A stretch of DNA of 33,231 bases, taken from positions 1-33,231 of the forward strand of contig JAFDKH010000032.1 in assembly GCA_019307065.1 (NCBI GenBank), in the 5' to 3' direction. The DNA is from Deltaproteobacteria bacterium (GTDB lineage: Bacteria; Myxococcota; B64-G9). Below the pieces are notes generated by a model, which saw only the letters and a program-made list of their open reading frames with translations, had not been told where the DNA came from and made no database searches. Numbering within the stretch: the stretch's first letter is position 1; every line of letters begins with the position of its first letter. Below, piece after piece: positions 1 through 8,484 of the stretch. A program made the translations under genes and the position numbers.

Positions 1-435
1 ATTGCCGGCCCGGTAAACAAGACGGGAGCAATCTCGCCCGAGGTCAAGTTCGAACCCTTACCGCCCTTGCCGCCCAAAGAAAGAAAGAGTGTCTGGGTCG
101 CTTTCTTGTGGTCGTGCCTGCCGACCGGCGGTATGTACTATGTCGGCAAGTGGGGTTGGGGAATTGGCTATGGTGTTTTAATGGTTGGCGGCATGGTTAC
201 CGGCACTGTCCTGTCGTCAAGAGATGATATGTGGACAGGCTTCGGCATCACGGTCGGTTCGATGATGGTTGGATATTTTGGAAGCATGATTCACGCCGTG
301 GTTGCCGCGGCCTACTGGGAGCCGGAAGACGAGCAGGCCGATCTGCTGCGCGATTTTTCAACAGTCCAGGCTATCGGCCCGGGCAGCGATCCCTTTCCGG
401 CTGTGACTATCCCGATTTTTTGGGGCAATTTCTAA
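1..435 (+). CDS. Partial small membrane protein, C-terminal part
   Basis: The reading frame is open from base 1 to the TAA at 433-435, so the gene starts outside the window. A TTG at 67 is only an internal candidate start. The visible part begins with a Pro-rich stretch (PLPPLPPK), then two hydrophobic Gly-rich segments, roughly VWVAFLWSCLPTGGMYYVG to VLMVGGMVTGTVL and GITVGSMMVGYFGSMIHAVVAA. A soluble acidic tail follows. The Gly/Met-rich membrane segments suggest a TM2-like or otherwise small integral membrane protein, but I do not recognise the family. It is separated from the next operon by about 70 bases that hold a promoter-like sequence, so it is probably the last gene of a different unit. 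Confidence 0.6.
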   Translation: MAGPVNKTGAISPEVKFEPLPPLPPKERKSVWVAFLWSCLPTGGMYYVGKWGWGIGYGVLMVGGMVTGTVLSSRDDMWTGFGITVGSMMVGYFGSMIHAVVAAAYWEPEDEQADLLRDFSTVQAIGPGSDPFPAVTIPIFWGNF

Positions 436-447
436 CACTTGTAGCAC

Positions 448-476
448 TTGTGTAGGTTCGTCCCCTTGTGTACAAT
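448..476 (+). promoter_or_regulatory. Possible sigma70-type promoter of the reductase/Mo-hydroxylase operon
   Basis: TTGTGT at 448-453 and TACAAT at 471-476 are separated by 17 bases. The -10 matches the consensus at five of six positions and the -35 at about three. It lies about 30 bases before the GTG start at 506. A short direct repeat (CACTTGT, twice) overlaps the -35 region. This is sequence resemblance only. Confidence 0.4.
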
Positions 477-505
477 GCAGAACATTAAAACTAAGGGGTA
501 GCGAC

Positions 506-3037
506 GTGTCAGGAAAAGCTAAAAGTTTCCAAGAGTTCGGGCCTGGGCTACGACTGGAAGCGGCCCTGGACGAAGCCTATCGTTGTCTGCAATGCGAAGA
601 TCCTCCCTGCGAAAAAGGCTGCCCGGCCAAGGTCGGCATTCGCAAGTTTATACGTAAAATCAGGAATTTTGATTTCCGCGGAGCGGCCCAGGTCATCCGC
701 CGGGCCAACGTACTCGGCGGAACCTGCGCCAGGGTATGTGCCACCGCCGAGCAGTGTCAGTTAAAATGCAGCCGCAGCGAGCTGGATCGCCCGATCGATA
801 TTGGGGCCCTGCAGCGCTTTGCAACTGACTGGGAGATTGCCAACGGCGTCTATCTTACACCGCGGGCCGAATCATCGGGAAAACGAGTCGCCGTGATTGG
901 CGCCGGACCGGCCGGGTTGGCGGCCGCCTCCGAGCTGGCCCTGTTGGGTCACCATGTGACCGTCTTCGAACGAGCGGCCAAACCGGGCGGTATGCTGATC
1001 CACGGGATTCCGTCGATGCGTCTGCCGCTGCAGGTGATCGATCACGAAGTTCAAGCGATTGAGCGCCTGGGCGTTGATTTCATGTTCGGGTCTGAAATCA
1101 AGAGTCTTACCGAACTCAAGAGCAACTTCGATTGTACAGTCGTCGCAGTCGGTCTGACTAAAGAAGTCAAAATGAATATCCCCGGTGAAGATTTGCCAGG
1201 AGTTCATCAGGCCCTCGAAATTCTCAAATCCAAAGCCGCTCAGGGCAAGCCCAAATTGGGTCCCCGGGTAGCCGTAATCGGGGGCGGTAACACCGCTATG
1301 GATGTGGCCACTACGGCAACCCGCTTAGGGGCCAGTGAAGTTACCGTGATCTACCGCCGCTCCGATAACGAGATGCCGGCCTGGGCCGAGGAAGTCCAAA
1401 GGGCAAAGCTTGAAGGTGTCACTTTTAGGACCCTGACTCAGCCGGTTGAGTTCGTCGAAGAAAACGGCAGGTTGAGCAAGATCGGTTGCCTGGTTACCGT
1501 ACTTGGCCCGGCCGACCAAAGCGGCCGCCGCCGGCCGGTCCCAATTGAGAGTGCCAGGTTCGATCTGGAAATCGATGACGTAATAATTGCCGCCGGCGAG
1601 TTGATTGACGATCAACTGATTGCTTCTTTGAACCTGTCGCTCGGCAGCGATGGGCTGGTTGAGCACGACCAGCTCGAAACCAAGACAGCCGGCGTGTTTG
1701 TGGCCGGAGACCTTACTCGCTATCGACGCACGGTGGTCGATGCCGTGGCCGACGGTAAAGCAGTTGCCGGCCGGGTGCATACTTTTCTGGGCAGCCAGCC
1801 GATAGAAGTCGTCGATAGTGAAGTTTTGCCTGATGACGTTGATCTCTCGGTCGACTTTTGCGGAGTGCGCTTTGTAAACCCGTTTGTCTTAGCGGCGGCA
1901 CCCCCAACCGACGACCTGGATATGCTGCGGGCCGGGTTCAAGGCCGGCTGGGCCGGGGCGGTCTTAAAGACCACGGCGGTCGAGTCCGAGCCGGTTGGAT
2001 TGAAATATCCGATGATGGCCGGTTATGACGTCTTCGGGCGGCGCTGCGTCGGCCTGGGTAATATCGATTTGATAAGTGAGCACCACATTGACGTCGTCGA
2101 AAAACGAATTCGAACGCTGAAAGAAGAGTTTCCCGATCGGGTATTGATTGGTTCGATGATGGGCTCGACCCGTCAGGACTGGGAACAATTGGTCACCCGG
2201 CTGGAGGCCGCCGGGGCGGATGTGATCGAATGCTCCTTTTCTTGCCCGCAGGGTACCCTGGGCGGTGAAGGTTCTTTCGCCGGACAGATGCTGGGGCAAA
2301 ACATTGAACTAACCCGCGAGGTAACTTCGTGGATCAAGGGCGCGGCCAAGCGCGCCCCGGTTGTGATCAAGATTACCCCCCAGGTGGCCGATATCAACGC
2401 CGTGGCCCAGGCAGTCAAAGAGGGCGGCGCGGATGCGCTGTGTGCCTCGAATACTATTCCTAGCCTGATGGGAATCGATCTGGAGTCGCTGAAACCCCAG
2501 CCGGATGTCAACGGCAAGACGTCGTTCGCCGGGCTCTCCGGGCCGGCGATTTTCCCAATCACCTTGCGCAATATTGCCATGGTGGCCCGCTCGAGCGGTT
2601 TGCCGATTACCGGCACCGGCGGGCCGGCCAACTGGAAGGATGCCGTTCAGATGATGCTGGTCGGGGCGGTTAATGTTCAATTTTGCACGGCCGTGATGAC
2701 CTTCGGTTTCGAAATTGTCGAGGATTTGTTGAGCGGGATGGCTTGGTATCTCAAAGAAAAGGGTTTCAAGTCGCCGGCCGATTTGGTTGGTCGCAGCCTC
2801 GAGCAGATCGCAACTCATGATCAACTGGCCCCGGCCAGCCGGGTCCGTTCGCGCATCGACGAACGTATGTGCATCCACTGCGGGCGCTGTTATATTACTT
2901 GCCGTGACGGAGGACACCTGGCGATTGGGTTTGCCGGCGACCGGCTGCCCAAGATCGACGACGATAAATGTGTTGGTTGCGGCATGTGTACCGCGGTCTG
3001 CCCGGTAATCGGTTGTATGCGAATGACTTCGGTTTAG
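506..3037 (+). CDS. PreT-PreA fusion: dihydropyrimidine-dehydrogenase-like NAD(P)H oxidoreductase
   Basis: This 843-residue iron-sulfur flavoprotein combines in one chain what most bacteria split into PreT and PreA. The N-terminal GltD-type Fe-S domain has Cys at 27, 30, 35, 39 and 74, 78, 84, 88. An FAD Rossmann motif (GAGPAG, about 132-137) and an NAD(P)H motif (VIGGGNTAMD, about 257) follow. A PreA-like FMN TIM barrel starts near 448 (VDFCGVRFVNPF, CSFSCPQ, ASNTIPSLMGID). Two 4Fe-4S ferredoxin motifs close the protein (CIHCGRCYITC about 788, CVGCGMCTAVCP about 821). This is the domain order of animal DPYD. At the position of the DPYD catalytic Cys (LACGQD) I read QMLGQN, so Leu596; the alignment is by eye. 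GTG start with AAGGGG at 493-498. The reaction is probably reduction of a uracil-like ring or electron transfer for the downstream hydroxylase; the substrate is unknown. Confidence 0.88.
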   Translation: MSGKAKSFQEFGPGLRLEAALDEAYRCLQCEDPPCEKGCPAKVGIRKFIRKIRNFDFRGAAQVIRRANVLGGTCARVCATAEQCQLKCSRSELDRPIDIGALQRFATDWEIANGVYLTPRAESSGKRVAVIGAGPAGLAAASELALLGHHVTVFERAAKPGGMLIHGIPSMRLPLQVIDHEVQAIERLGVDFMFGSEIKSLTELKSNFDCTVVAVGLTKEVKMNIPGEDLPGVHQALEILKSKAAQGKPKLGPRVAVIGGGNTAMDVATTATRLGASEVTVIYRRSDNEMPAWAEEVQRAKLEGVTFRTLTQPVEFVEENGRLSKIGCLVTVLGPADQSGRRRPVPIESARFDLEIDDVIIAAGELIDDQLIASLNLSLGSDGLVEHDQLETKTAGVFVAGDLTRYRRTVVDAVADGKAVAGRVHTFLGSQPIEVVDSEVLPDDVDLSVDFCGVRFVNPFVLAAAPPTDDLDMLRAGFKAGWAGAVLKTTAVESEPVGLKYPMMAGYDVFGRRCVGLGNIDLISEHHIDVVEKRIRTLKEEFPDRVLIGSMMGSTRQDWEQLVTRLEAAGADVIECSFSCPQGTLGGEGSFAGQMLGQNIELTREVTSWIKGAAKRAPVVIKITPQVADINAVAQAVKEGGADALCASNTIPSLMGIDLESLKPQPDVNGKTSFAGLSGPAIFPITLRNIAMVARSSGLPITGTGGPANWKDAVQMMLVGAVNVQFCTAVMTFGFEIVEDLLSGMAWYLKEKGFKSPADLVGRSLEQIATHDQLAPASRVRSRIDERMCIHCGRCYITCRDGGHLAIGFAGDRLPKIDDDKCVGCGMCTAVCPVIGCMRMTSV

Positions 3038-3059
3038 TGCCTTTTTGTACGGATTGGGA

Positions 3060-3290
3060 ATGTTGAAGGTAAAGGTTACATTGTTTGGATCGCTTCGCGA
3101 ACAGGCAGGTCACGCGGAGCTGGATGTTGAGCTGGAAGACGAAGCTAAGGTAGTTGACGCCATCGCGGCGGTTGGGTTCGAGGACCGGGTTGATATCTGG
3201 GTTTTGGTAAATGGTACGCGGGCCGGGCGAGATACTCGGTTGAGCAATGGGGCCGAGTTAACTTTTTTCCAGCCGGTGGGCGGCGGATAA
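3060..3290 (+). CDS. MoaD/ThiS-family ubiquitin-like protein
   Basis: This is a 76-residue protein with a beta-grasp pattern (MLKVKVTLFGSLREQAG at the start, FVNG-like VLVNGTRA in the middle) and a C-terminal PVGGG. The terminal Gly-Gly is what MoaD and ThiS use to form an acyl-adenylate and thiocarboxylate. The ATG at 3060 gives the typical MoaD N-terminus; a TTG at 3045 would add five residues with no better ribosome site. It sits 22 bases after the PreT-PreA gene and 23 before the Mo subunit, inside the operon. MoaD supplies dithiolene sulfur for molybdopterin, which fits a hydroxylase operon. Whether this copy serves general cofactor synthesis or only this enzyme cannot be told from the window. 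Confidence 0.8.
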   Translation: MLKVKVTLFGSLREQAGHAELDVELEDEAKVVDAIAAVGFEDRVDIWVLVNGTRAGRDTRLSNGAELTFFQPVGGG

Positions 3291-3313
3291 CAAGCAGGCC
3301 AACCGAGGCAGAT

Positions 3314-5578
3314 ATGAAAGTAGTCGGTAAACGAGTAAAACGTCTTGATGCCGAAGAAAAGGTAACCGGCAAGATGCTTTATCCTTCCGACCGCACAATG
3401 GACGGAATGCTTTGGGTTGAAGTTGTGCGGGCGGCCCACCCGCATGCCCGGGTCTTGTCAATCGATACCAGCCGGGCCGAAGCGCACCCGGGCGTAGTCA
3501 AAGTTCTTACGGCCAAAGATGTTCCCGGAGAAAACGCTTTCGGGATCCAAATTCAGGATATGCCGGTGCTGTGCTTTGATCGAGTGCGCTACATGGGTGA
3601 CGCGCTGGCCCTGGTGGGGGCCGAAACTCGCCGGGCTGCCAGGCAGGCCGCTTTAGATGTAGTCGTAGAATACGAAGTTCTCGAGCCGATCTGCGACCCG
3701 GAAGAAGCGCTCAAAGATTCCGCAGTTGCCTTGCATAAAAACGGCAACATCATGCATCAGGGCCACTTCGTCAAGGGTGATCCAGCCGAGGGTTTTCGAA
3801 AAAGCGCTGTGGTGATTGAGAACACCTATCAAGTTCAGATGATTGACCACGCCTATTTAGAAACTGAAGCCGGGACTTCTTATTATACCGAAGACGGTGT
3901 TTTGACAATCGAAGCCTGCGGCCAGTATGTCTTTCGTGATCAGACCCAGGTTGCCCGGGCATTGGGTTTGCCGCTCGAGCAAATTCGAGTAAGCGCGCCG
4001 ATTGTCGGCGGGGCCTTCGGCGGCAAGGATGAGATTACCGTCCAGATTCATCTGGCCCTGATGACCTATCATACCAAGCGTCCGGCCAGAATGGTTGCCA
4101 CCCGGGAAGAATCGATTGTGGCCCACACCAAGCGGCATCCTGCCAAGCTGTGGTTTAAAACCGGGGCTACCAAGAGCGGCAAACTCATGGCGCTCGAGGC
4201 CCGGATTGTGTCCGATACCGGGGCCTATGCGTCCCTGGGCGGACCGGTGCTCAACTTGATGGCCGAACACGCCGCCGGGCCCTATCTGGTGCCGCATGTC
4301 AAGGTTGATGCCTATGCCGTCTATACCAACAACGGCTTCTCGGGCGCGTTTCGCGGGTTCGGCTGCACTCAGGTTTGTGTGGCTATTGAGAGCCAAATGG
4401 ATCTAATGGCCAAAGAGCTCAAGCGCGATCCCCTGGCTTTCCGACAGGCCAATGTGCTTCGTCAAGGAGACCTGGCCGGTCTGGGTTATGAAATGAAACT
4501 CAAGGTCGGGGTCGAAGCGACCATCAGAGCCGCTCGCAAGGGAAAGCTCAGCCGTAAAAAAAGGAGCATCAAAAACGACCGCTCGAAATACTCGGCCTCA
4601 ATGGCTCCGTATATCAAGCGCGGCATTGGGGTGGCCTCTCAGATGCAGGGGCTGGGGCTCGGAATCGGAATTCCCGATTATGCCGAAGTAGAAGTATTGT
4701 TAAAACCAAACGGCCAGCTGGTGGTCAAGGCCGGCACCAATGAGATCGGCCAGGGGGCCTATACCAGCTATGCTCAGATAGCCGCCGAGATTATCGGAAT
4801 TGACTACGAGCGCGTAAGCGTAATAGGTGCGGATACCAGCCTGACGCCCGATTCGGGCACTACGACCGCCTCGCGGACAACCTATGCAGTCGGCAACGCA
4901 ATAATCTTAGCGATCGGCGAGTTGGGAAAGAAACTGGCCGAGCTGGCCCATGAAAGTCAGGGCTGGCCGGTCGACTCGTGTCGTTTGGAGTCGGGGGTGC
5001 TGGTCAAGGGTAGTTCGAAAATCAAGATTGAGAAGCTGGTCGGGCCGCAGGGCGTTGCCGCCCGGGCCACTTTCCACGTGCCGGTACAGGATTATGAGAT
5101 GGGCGACGGCTTACCTCATTTACTTTACAGCTACGGTACTCATGTCGCCCTGGTTGAGGTAAACACCCTGACCGGCGAAGTCAGCGTCGAGGCGGTCGAG
5201 GCCTACCTAGACGGCGGCCGGGTTATCAACCGGACCGGCTTCGAGGGTCAGAGTGAGGGCGGTATTGCCCAGGGTATTGGATATGCTTTGTTCGAAGAAG
5301 TACTTTTTAATAAAGGCCGCTTCGAAAACACCAACTTCAATACCTATATCTTGCCTTCCAGCATGGATGTGCCGCCGGCGCTCAAGACGGTTCCGGTTCA
5401 AGTCAAAGAAGCCAGCGGGCCGCTGGGGGCCAAGGGCATGAGCGAGACAGCCATGGTAGGTGTGACTCCGGCAATTTTGAATGCAGTCGCCGACGCGATC
5501 GGCGTGCGCTTCTACCGGTTGCCGGTCAGGGCTGAAGACATCGTGAATGCCCTGGAGGACAGGCAAAATGAAAGTTAG
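3314..5578 (+). CDS. Molybdenum hydroxylase large subunit (xanthine dehydrogenase/aldehyde oxidase family)
   Basis: This 754-residue Mo-cofactor subunit has the normal length for the family. Diagnostic stretches are GKRVKRLDAEEKVTGKMLY at the N-terminus, the glycine-rich VGGAFGGKDE, FRGFGCTQ, GTNEIGQGAYT and ASRTTYAVGNA. The C-terminal LGAKGMSETAMVG holds the presumed catalytic Glu at 711. Together these bind the molybdopterin cofactor and hydroxylate a heterocycle or aldehyde with water as oxygen source. Partners are the 2Fe-2S and FAD subunits downstream. The ATG at 3314 is preceded by GAGG. The GMSE signature differs from the GVGE common in aldehyde oxidases. Neighbouring reductase and maturation genes favour a purine-like or other N-heterocyclic substrate, but this is inference. 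Confidence 0.9.
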   Translation: MKVVGKRVKRLDAEEKVTGKMLYPSDRTMDGMLWVEVVRAAHPHARVLSIDTSRAEAHPGVVKVLTAKDVPGENAFGIQIQDMPVLCFDRVRYMGDALALVGAETRRAARQAALDVVVEYEVLEPICDPEEALKDSAVALHKNGNIMHQGHFVKGDPAEGFRKSAVVIENTYQVQMIDHAYLETEAGTSYYTEDGVLTIEACGQYVFRDQTQVARALGLPLEQIRVSAPIVGGAFGGKDEITVQIHLALMTYHTKRPARMVATREESIVAHTKRHPAKLWFKTGATKSGKLMALEARIVSDTGAYASLGGPVLNLMAEHAAGPYLVPHVKVDAYAVYTNNGFSGAFRGFGCTQVCVAIESQMDLMAKELKRDPLAFRQANVLRQGDLAGLGYEMKLKVGVEATIRAARKGKLSRKKRSIKNDRSKYSASMAPYIKRGIGVASQMQGLGLGIGIPDYAEVEVLLKPNGQLVVKAGTNEIGQGAYTSYAQIAAEIIGIDYERVSVIGADTSLTPDSGTTTASRTTYAVGNAIILAIGELGKKLAELAHESQGWPVDSCRLESGVLVKGSSKIKIEKLVGPQGVAARATFHVPVQDYEMGDGLPHLLYSYGTHVALVEVNTLTGEVSVEAVEAYLDGGRVINRTGFEGQSEGGIAQGIGYALFEEVLFNKGRFENTNFNTYILPSSMDVPPALKTVPVQVKEASGPLGAKGMSETAMVGVTPAILNAVADAIGVRFYRLPVRAEDIVNALEDRQNES

Positions 5579-6053
5579 TGTTTCATTGAATATCAATGGC
5601 TCCCTGGCGCTTTTCGAAGTCGAGTCCGACGAGCGCCTGGTCGACACCTTGCGAGACAAGGCCGGTTTGACCGGGACCAAGGTTGGATGCGGCATTGGTG
5701 AATGCGGGGCCTGCTCGGTGTTGATGAATGGTAAGCTAGTGGCCAGCTGCCTGGTCTTGACAGCTTCGGCCGATGGGGCCGAGATTACTACCGTTGAAGG
5801 TCTGGGTCGTGACGGCCAGTTGTCAGATCTTCAAAAAGCTTTTGTTGATGAGGGCGCGATCCAGTGCGGTTACTGTACACCGGGGATGTTGATGGCTTCG
5901 GCCTACCTTTTGGCGCGCTATAAACGACCAACAACGGCACAGATTCGCCATGGTCTGGCGGGTAACTTATGCCGCTGTACAGGATATACCAAGATCATTT
6001 CAGCAATCAGAAAAACAGCCCGTAAAAGGTCTATTAGAAGAAGTGGGAGGTAA
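5568..6053 (+). CDS. Molybdenum hydroxylase 2Fe-2S subunit
   Basis: This 161-residue CoxS/XdhC-type iron-sulfur subunit (not the XdhC chaperone) has both expected clusters. The plant-type ferredoxin cluster uses Cys41, Cys46, Cys49 and Cys61 (CGIGECGACS). The second helical cluster uses Cys100, Cys103, Cys135 and Cys137 (QCGYCTPG and GNLCRCTGYT). It moves electrons from the Mo site to FAD. The ATG at 5568 lies inside the end of the Mo subunit gene (11-base overlap) with GGAGG at 5554-5558. A start at 5547 would only add a tail from the other gene's frame. The overlap suggests translational coupling of the two subunits. Confidence 0.93.
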   Translation: MKVSVSLNINGSLALFEVESDERLVDTLRDKAGLTGTKVGCGIGECGACSVLMNGKLVASCLVLTASADGAEITTVEGLGRDGQLSDLQKAFVDEGAIQCGYCTPGMLMASAYLLARYKRPTTAQIRHGLAGNLCRCTGYTKIISAIRKTARKRSIRRSGR

Positions 6054-6056
6054 ACA

Positions 6057-6977
6057 ATGGAGCCGGTTTCAGGAGAAGGAACCAAAACTATCGCGATGGA
6101 ATTGCAGCGCCTGATCGAGGAGGAAGAACCCGGTGTGCTTACTCTGGTTGTCCGTTCGGTTGGGTCTGCTCCGGGCAAGGTGGGTGCCAAGATGATAGTC
6201 CTGCCGGATGGCAGCATTCGAGGCACAGTTGGCGGAGGAGTGGTTGAGGCCCGGGTTATTGCCGATTCGCTCAACGCCCTGGAGGACGGGCGCGGTCCGC
6301 GCACAGTTCACTATAAGCTCGATGAACTGGGGATGAGTTGTGGCGGTGAAATGAGTATCTACGTTGAGCCGGTGCAACCACCCAAGAAAGTAATCATATA
6401 CGGCGGTGGACACGTGGCGGCTGCCGTGGCCAATGTTCTCGGAACTCTGGGTTGCCGCATTCGGGTTGTCGACGAGCGCGAAGAGTGGGCCAATCGGGAA
6501 CGTTTTCCCAACGTAGACGAGGTTGTCAATCGCCCCTTTGCCGAAGAAATTGCCGCGCGACCGCCCGGCACTAAAGATCATGTCCTGATCGTTACTCGCG
6601 GGCATGAAATGGATCAGCTGGTTCTTGAGGGAGCAGTCGATAAAAACCCGTTTTATCTGGGCATGATTGGCAGCCGTAAAAAAGCGGCCAAGTCGATTGA
6701 GTTGCTCAAGGCCAAAGAAGTTTCTGAAGAGCAAATCAGAAATATTCGCTCTCCGGTAGGTTTGGATATCGGCGCGGTCACCCCGGAAGAGATTGCAGTC
6801 TCGATCGCCGCCGAACTGGTTACACTTTGGCGGCGTGGTTCGCCAGTGAATGTGCAAACCAAGGCGCCGGTGGCCAAACCTCAGAAAAAGGCTCCGCCGC
6901 CCAAGCCGATGGGAAAACCCAAGACGCAATCGCTCGAGGATGTTGTGTTTGACGATAGCGGCGAGGCAGAAGAGTAA
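6057..6977 (+). CDS. xdhC: XdhC/CoxI-family molybdenum cofactor insertion protein
   Basis: This 306-residue protein belongs to the XdhC/CoxI family, which receives Mo cofactor, promotes its sulfuration and hands it to hydroxylases. The N-terminal XdhC domain includes GSAPGKVGAKMIV, GTVGGGVVEA and MSCGGEMSIYVEP. A Rossmann domain begins near 113 (IIYGGGHVAAAV) and contains VVDEREEWAN, IVTRGHEMD, YLGMIGSRKK and GLDIGAVTPEEIAVSIAAEL. The last 30-40 residues are a Pro/Lys-rich then acidic tail not seen in minimal family members. GGAGG lies at 6047-6051, just before the ATG. Only three bases separate it from the Fe-S subunit, so it is made together with the enzyme it matures. Confidence 0.9.
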   Translation: MEPVSGEGTKTIAMELQRLIEEEEPGVLTLVVRSVGSAPGKVGAKMIVLPDGSIRGTVGGGVVEARVIADSLNALEDGRGPRTVHYKLDELGMSCGGEMSIYVEPVQPPKKVIIYGGGHVAAAVANVLGTLGCRIRVVDEREEWANRERFPNVDEVVNRPFAEEIAARPPGTKDHVLIVTRGHEMDQLVLEGAVDKNPFYLGMIGSRKKAAKSIELLKAKEVSEEQIRNIRSPVGLDIGAVTPEEIAVSIAAELVTLWRRGSPVNVQTKAPVAKPQKKAPPPKPMGKPKTQSLEDVVFDDSGEAEE

Positions 6978-6995
6978 ATTGGCCAGGGGTTTTTA

Positions 6996-7895
6996 ATGAT
7001 CGATTTCTTGAAGCTTACCTCACTTGAAGATGTTACCGAGATGCTTTGGGCCGATGGACCGGCAGCCCTGCTGATCGCCGGAGGAACGGACATTCTCGTG
7101 CATCCGGAGCCTTTTAGTGAGAAGAAGATATTAATCGATATCAGTCAGGTCGACGAGTTGAGAAAAATTGAGTTCGAAAAGAAAGGACTAATAAAAATCG
7201 GCGCAGCCGTAACCCATCAGGAGATTGCCGATGATCCGCTGATCCGACGCCGGGCACACCTGCTGGGACTAGCCTGTGCGGCGGTCGGTTCGACCCAGAT
7301 TCGCAATCTCGGAACCATAGGGGGCAACCTTGGCAATGCCTCGCCTGCCGGAGATTCAATACCGGCCCTGGCCTGCCTGAAGGCCGAGATTATCTTGACC
7401 GGTCGCGACCGGCAGCGTTTTGTGCCGATCCTGGAGTTTTTCAAAGGTCCTGGTGAAACAGTACTTGGTTTCGACGAAATCATCGAAGCCGTGAAAATTC
7501 CGATTCGTAAAGGTCGCACAGTTGCATTTTTCAAAAAGGCCGGACAGAGAAAAGGGATGTGTTGCTCAAAGGCTTCGGTAGCACTGATTGCCAGGCGGCA
7601 TTCAGACGATCGCTTGTCTAAGGTGTGTATAGCCATGGGGGCTGTCGGGCCGGAAGTGATAGACGTGCCCGAGGCAGCCAGGGCTTTAGAGGGCCAGGTG
7701 CTCGGGGCCCAGGTTATTCGAGCGGCGGCCGATTGTTGTTGCCGGGCGGTCAGAGCAATTGACGATATTCGCTCGACTGCTAAATACCGGCGCCACGTTG
7801 TTGGGGCCCTGCTGACCGAAGGGTTGCTTGAGATCTTCGACCACATGAGCAAGCTGAAAAAGCGTCGCAAGCGAAGGCTTAGGAGACTTCGCTGA
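6996..7895 (+). CDS. Molybdenum hydroxylase FAD-binding subunit (CoxM-type)
   Basis: This 299-residue FAD subunit passes electrons from the 2Fe-2S clusters to an acceptor. FAD pyrophosphate-binding motifs are LLIAGGTDILV near the N-terminus and TIGGNLGNASPAGDSIPAL in the middle. The C-terminal CO-dehydrogenase-flavoprotein domain ends in AKYRRHVVGALL, followed by a short basic tail (KLKKRRKRRLRRLR). The TGA overlaps the ATG of the next gene by one base. Length and motifs are ordinary. With the 754- and 161-residue subunits this gives a three-polypeptide hydroxylase like carbon monoxide dehydrogenase or bacterial nicotinate and purine hydroxylases. Confidence 0.92.
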   Translation: MIDFLKLTSLEDVTEMLWADGPAALLIAGGTDILVHPEPFSEKKILIDISQVDELRKIEFEKKGLIKIGAAVTHQEIADDPLIRRRAHLLGLACAAVGSTQIRNLGTIGGNLGNASPAGDSIPALACLKAEIILTGRDRQRFVPILEFFKGPGETVLGFDEIIEAVKIPIRKGRTVAFFKKAGQRKGMCCSKASVALIARRHSDDRLSKVCIAMGAVGPEVIDVPEAARALEGQVLGAQVIRAAADCCCRAVRAIDDIRSTAKYRRHVVGALLTEGLLEIFDHMSKLKKRRKRRLRRLR

Positions 7896-8482
7896 TGGCA
7901 ATTGCCGGTGTGGTGCTCGCGGCCGGAGCATCGCAGCGTATGGGTACATGCAAAGCATTACTGAGATACCAATCCGAGACATTTCTAGATCTTTTGAGCC
8001 AGGCTTTACATGCTGGCGGCTGTTCTCCGGTAGTAGCAGTTGTCTCCAACCCGACTGATCTGATCGTCAAAGAATGCAATCTTGTGAATGTTGAGGTGGT
8101 CATCAATCCCGATCCATCCGGCGGGCAGATATCGTCGGTCAGGTCGGTCCTGCCGGCCGTGGGCAATGTCGAGGGCCTCTTGGTTGTCCTGGTAGACCAG
8201 GCCTGCATAGAGCCAGAGACAGTCAGTCGGGTTCGCCAGGGACTCGGACAACATTCTGTCGTAGTAGCTCGGTATAGAAACCAGCCGGGACACCCAAGCT
8301 GCTTTTCGCGCAGCTTATTTGCCGATCTGAAGTCGCCCATGGCCGACAAGGGGGCCCGGGCTGTCGTCGAAAGCGAGTTGGCCGCCGGGCGAGTCAGCTA
8401 TCTGGACTTTGATGATCCGGGAGTAATTAGAAACCTCAATACACCTGAAGACTATCAGGCCTTTCTGAAACGTCCGACTTGA
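7895..8482 (+). CDS. MocA-like molybdopterin cytidylyltransferase / MobA-type NTP transferase
   Basis: This 195-residue nucleotidyltransferase has the signature VVLAAGASQRMGTCKALLRY at its N-terminus. It also has the metal-binding DQ in VVLVDQACIEPE, a GHPSCFSRSLF substrate loop and the terminal NLNTPEDYQ. Members of this group attach CMP to molybdopterin (MocA), producing the MCD cofactor of xanthine-dehydrogenase-family enzymes. The gene starts on the last base of the FAD subunit gene, which supports that role. MobA proper is the alternative, but gene context favours MocA. Confidence 0.85.
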   Translation: MAIAGVVLAAGASQRMGTCKALLRYQSETFLDLLSQALHAGGCSPVVAVVSNPTDLIVKECNLVNVEVVINPDPSGGQISSVRSVLPAVGNVEGLLVVLVDQACIEPETVSRVRQGLGQHSVVVARYRNQPGHPSCFSRSLFADLKSPMADKGARAVVESELAAGRVSYLDFDDPGVIRNLNTPEDYQAFLKRPT

Positions 8483-8484
8483 AG

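Noticed and set aside
6069..6929. 286-residue minus-strand open frame opposite xdhC
   Set aside because: The plus strand has a clear XdhC with ribosome site and operon context.
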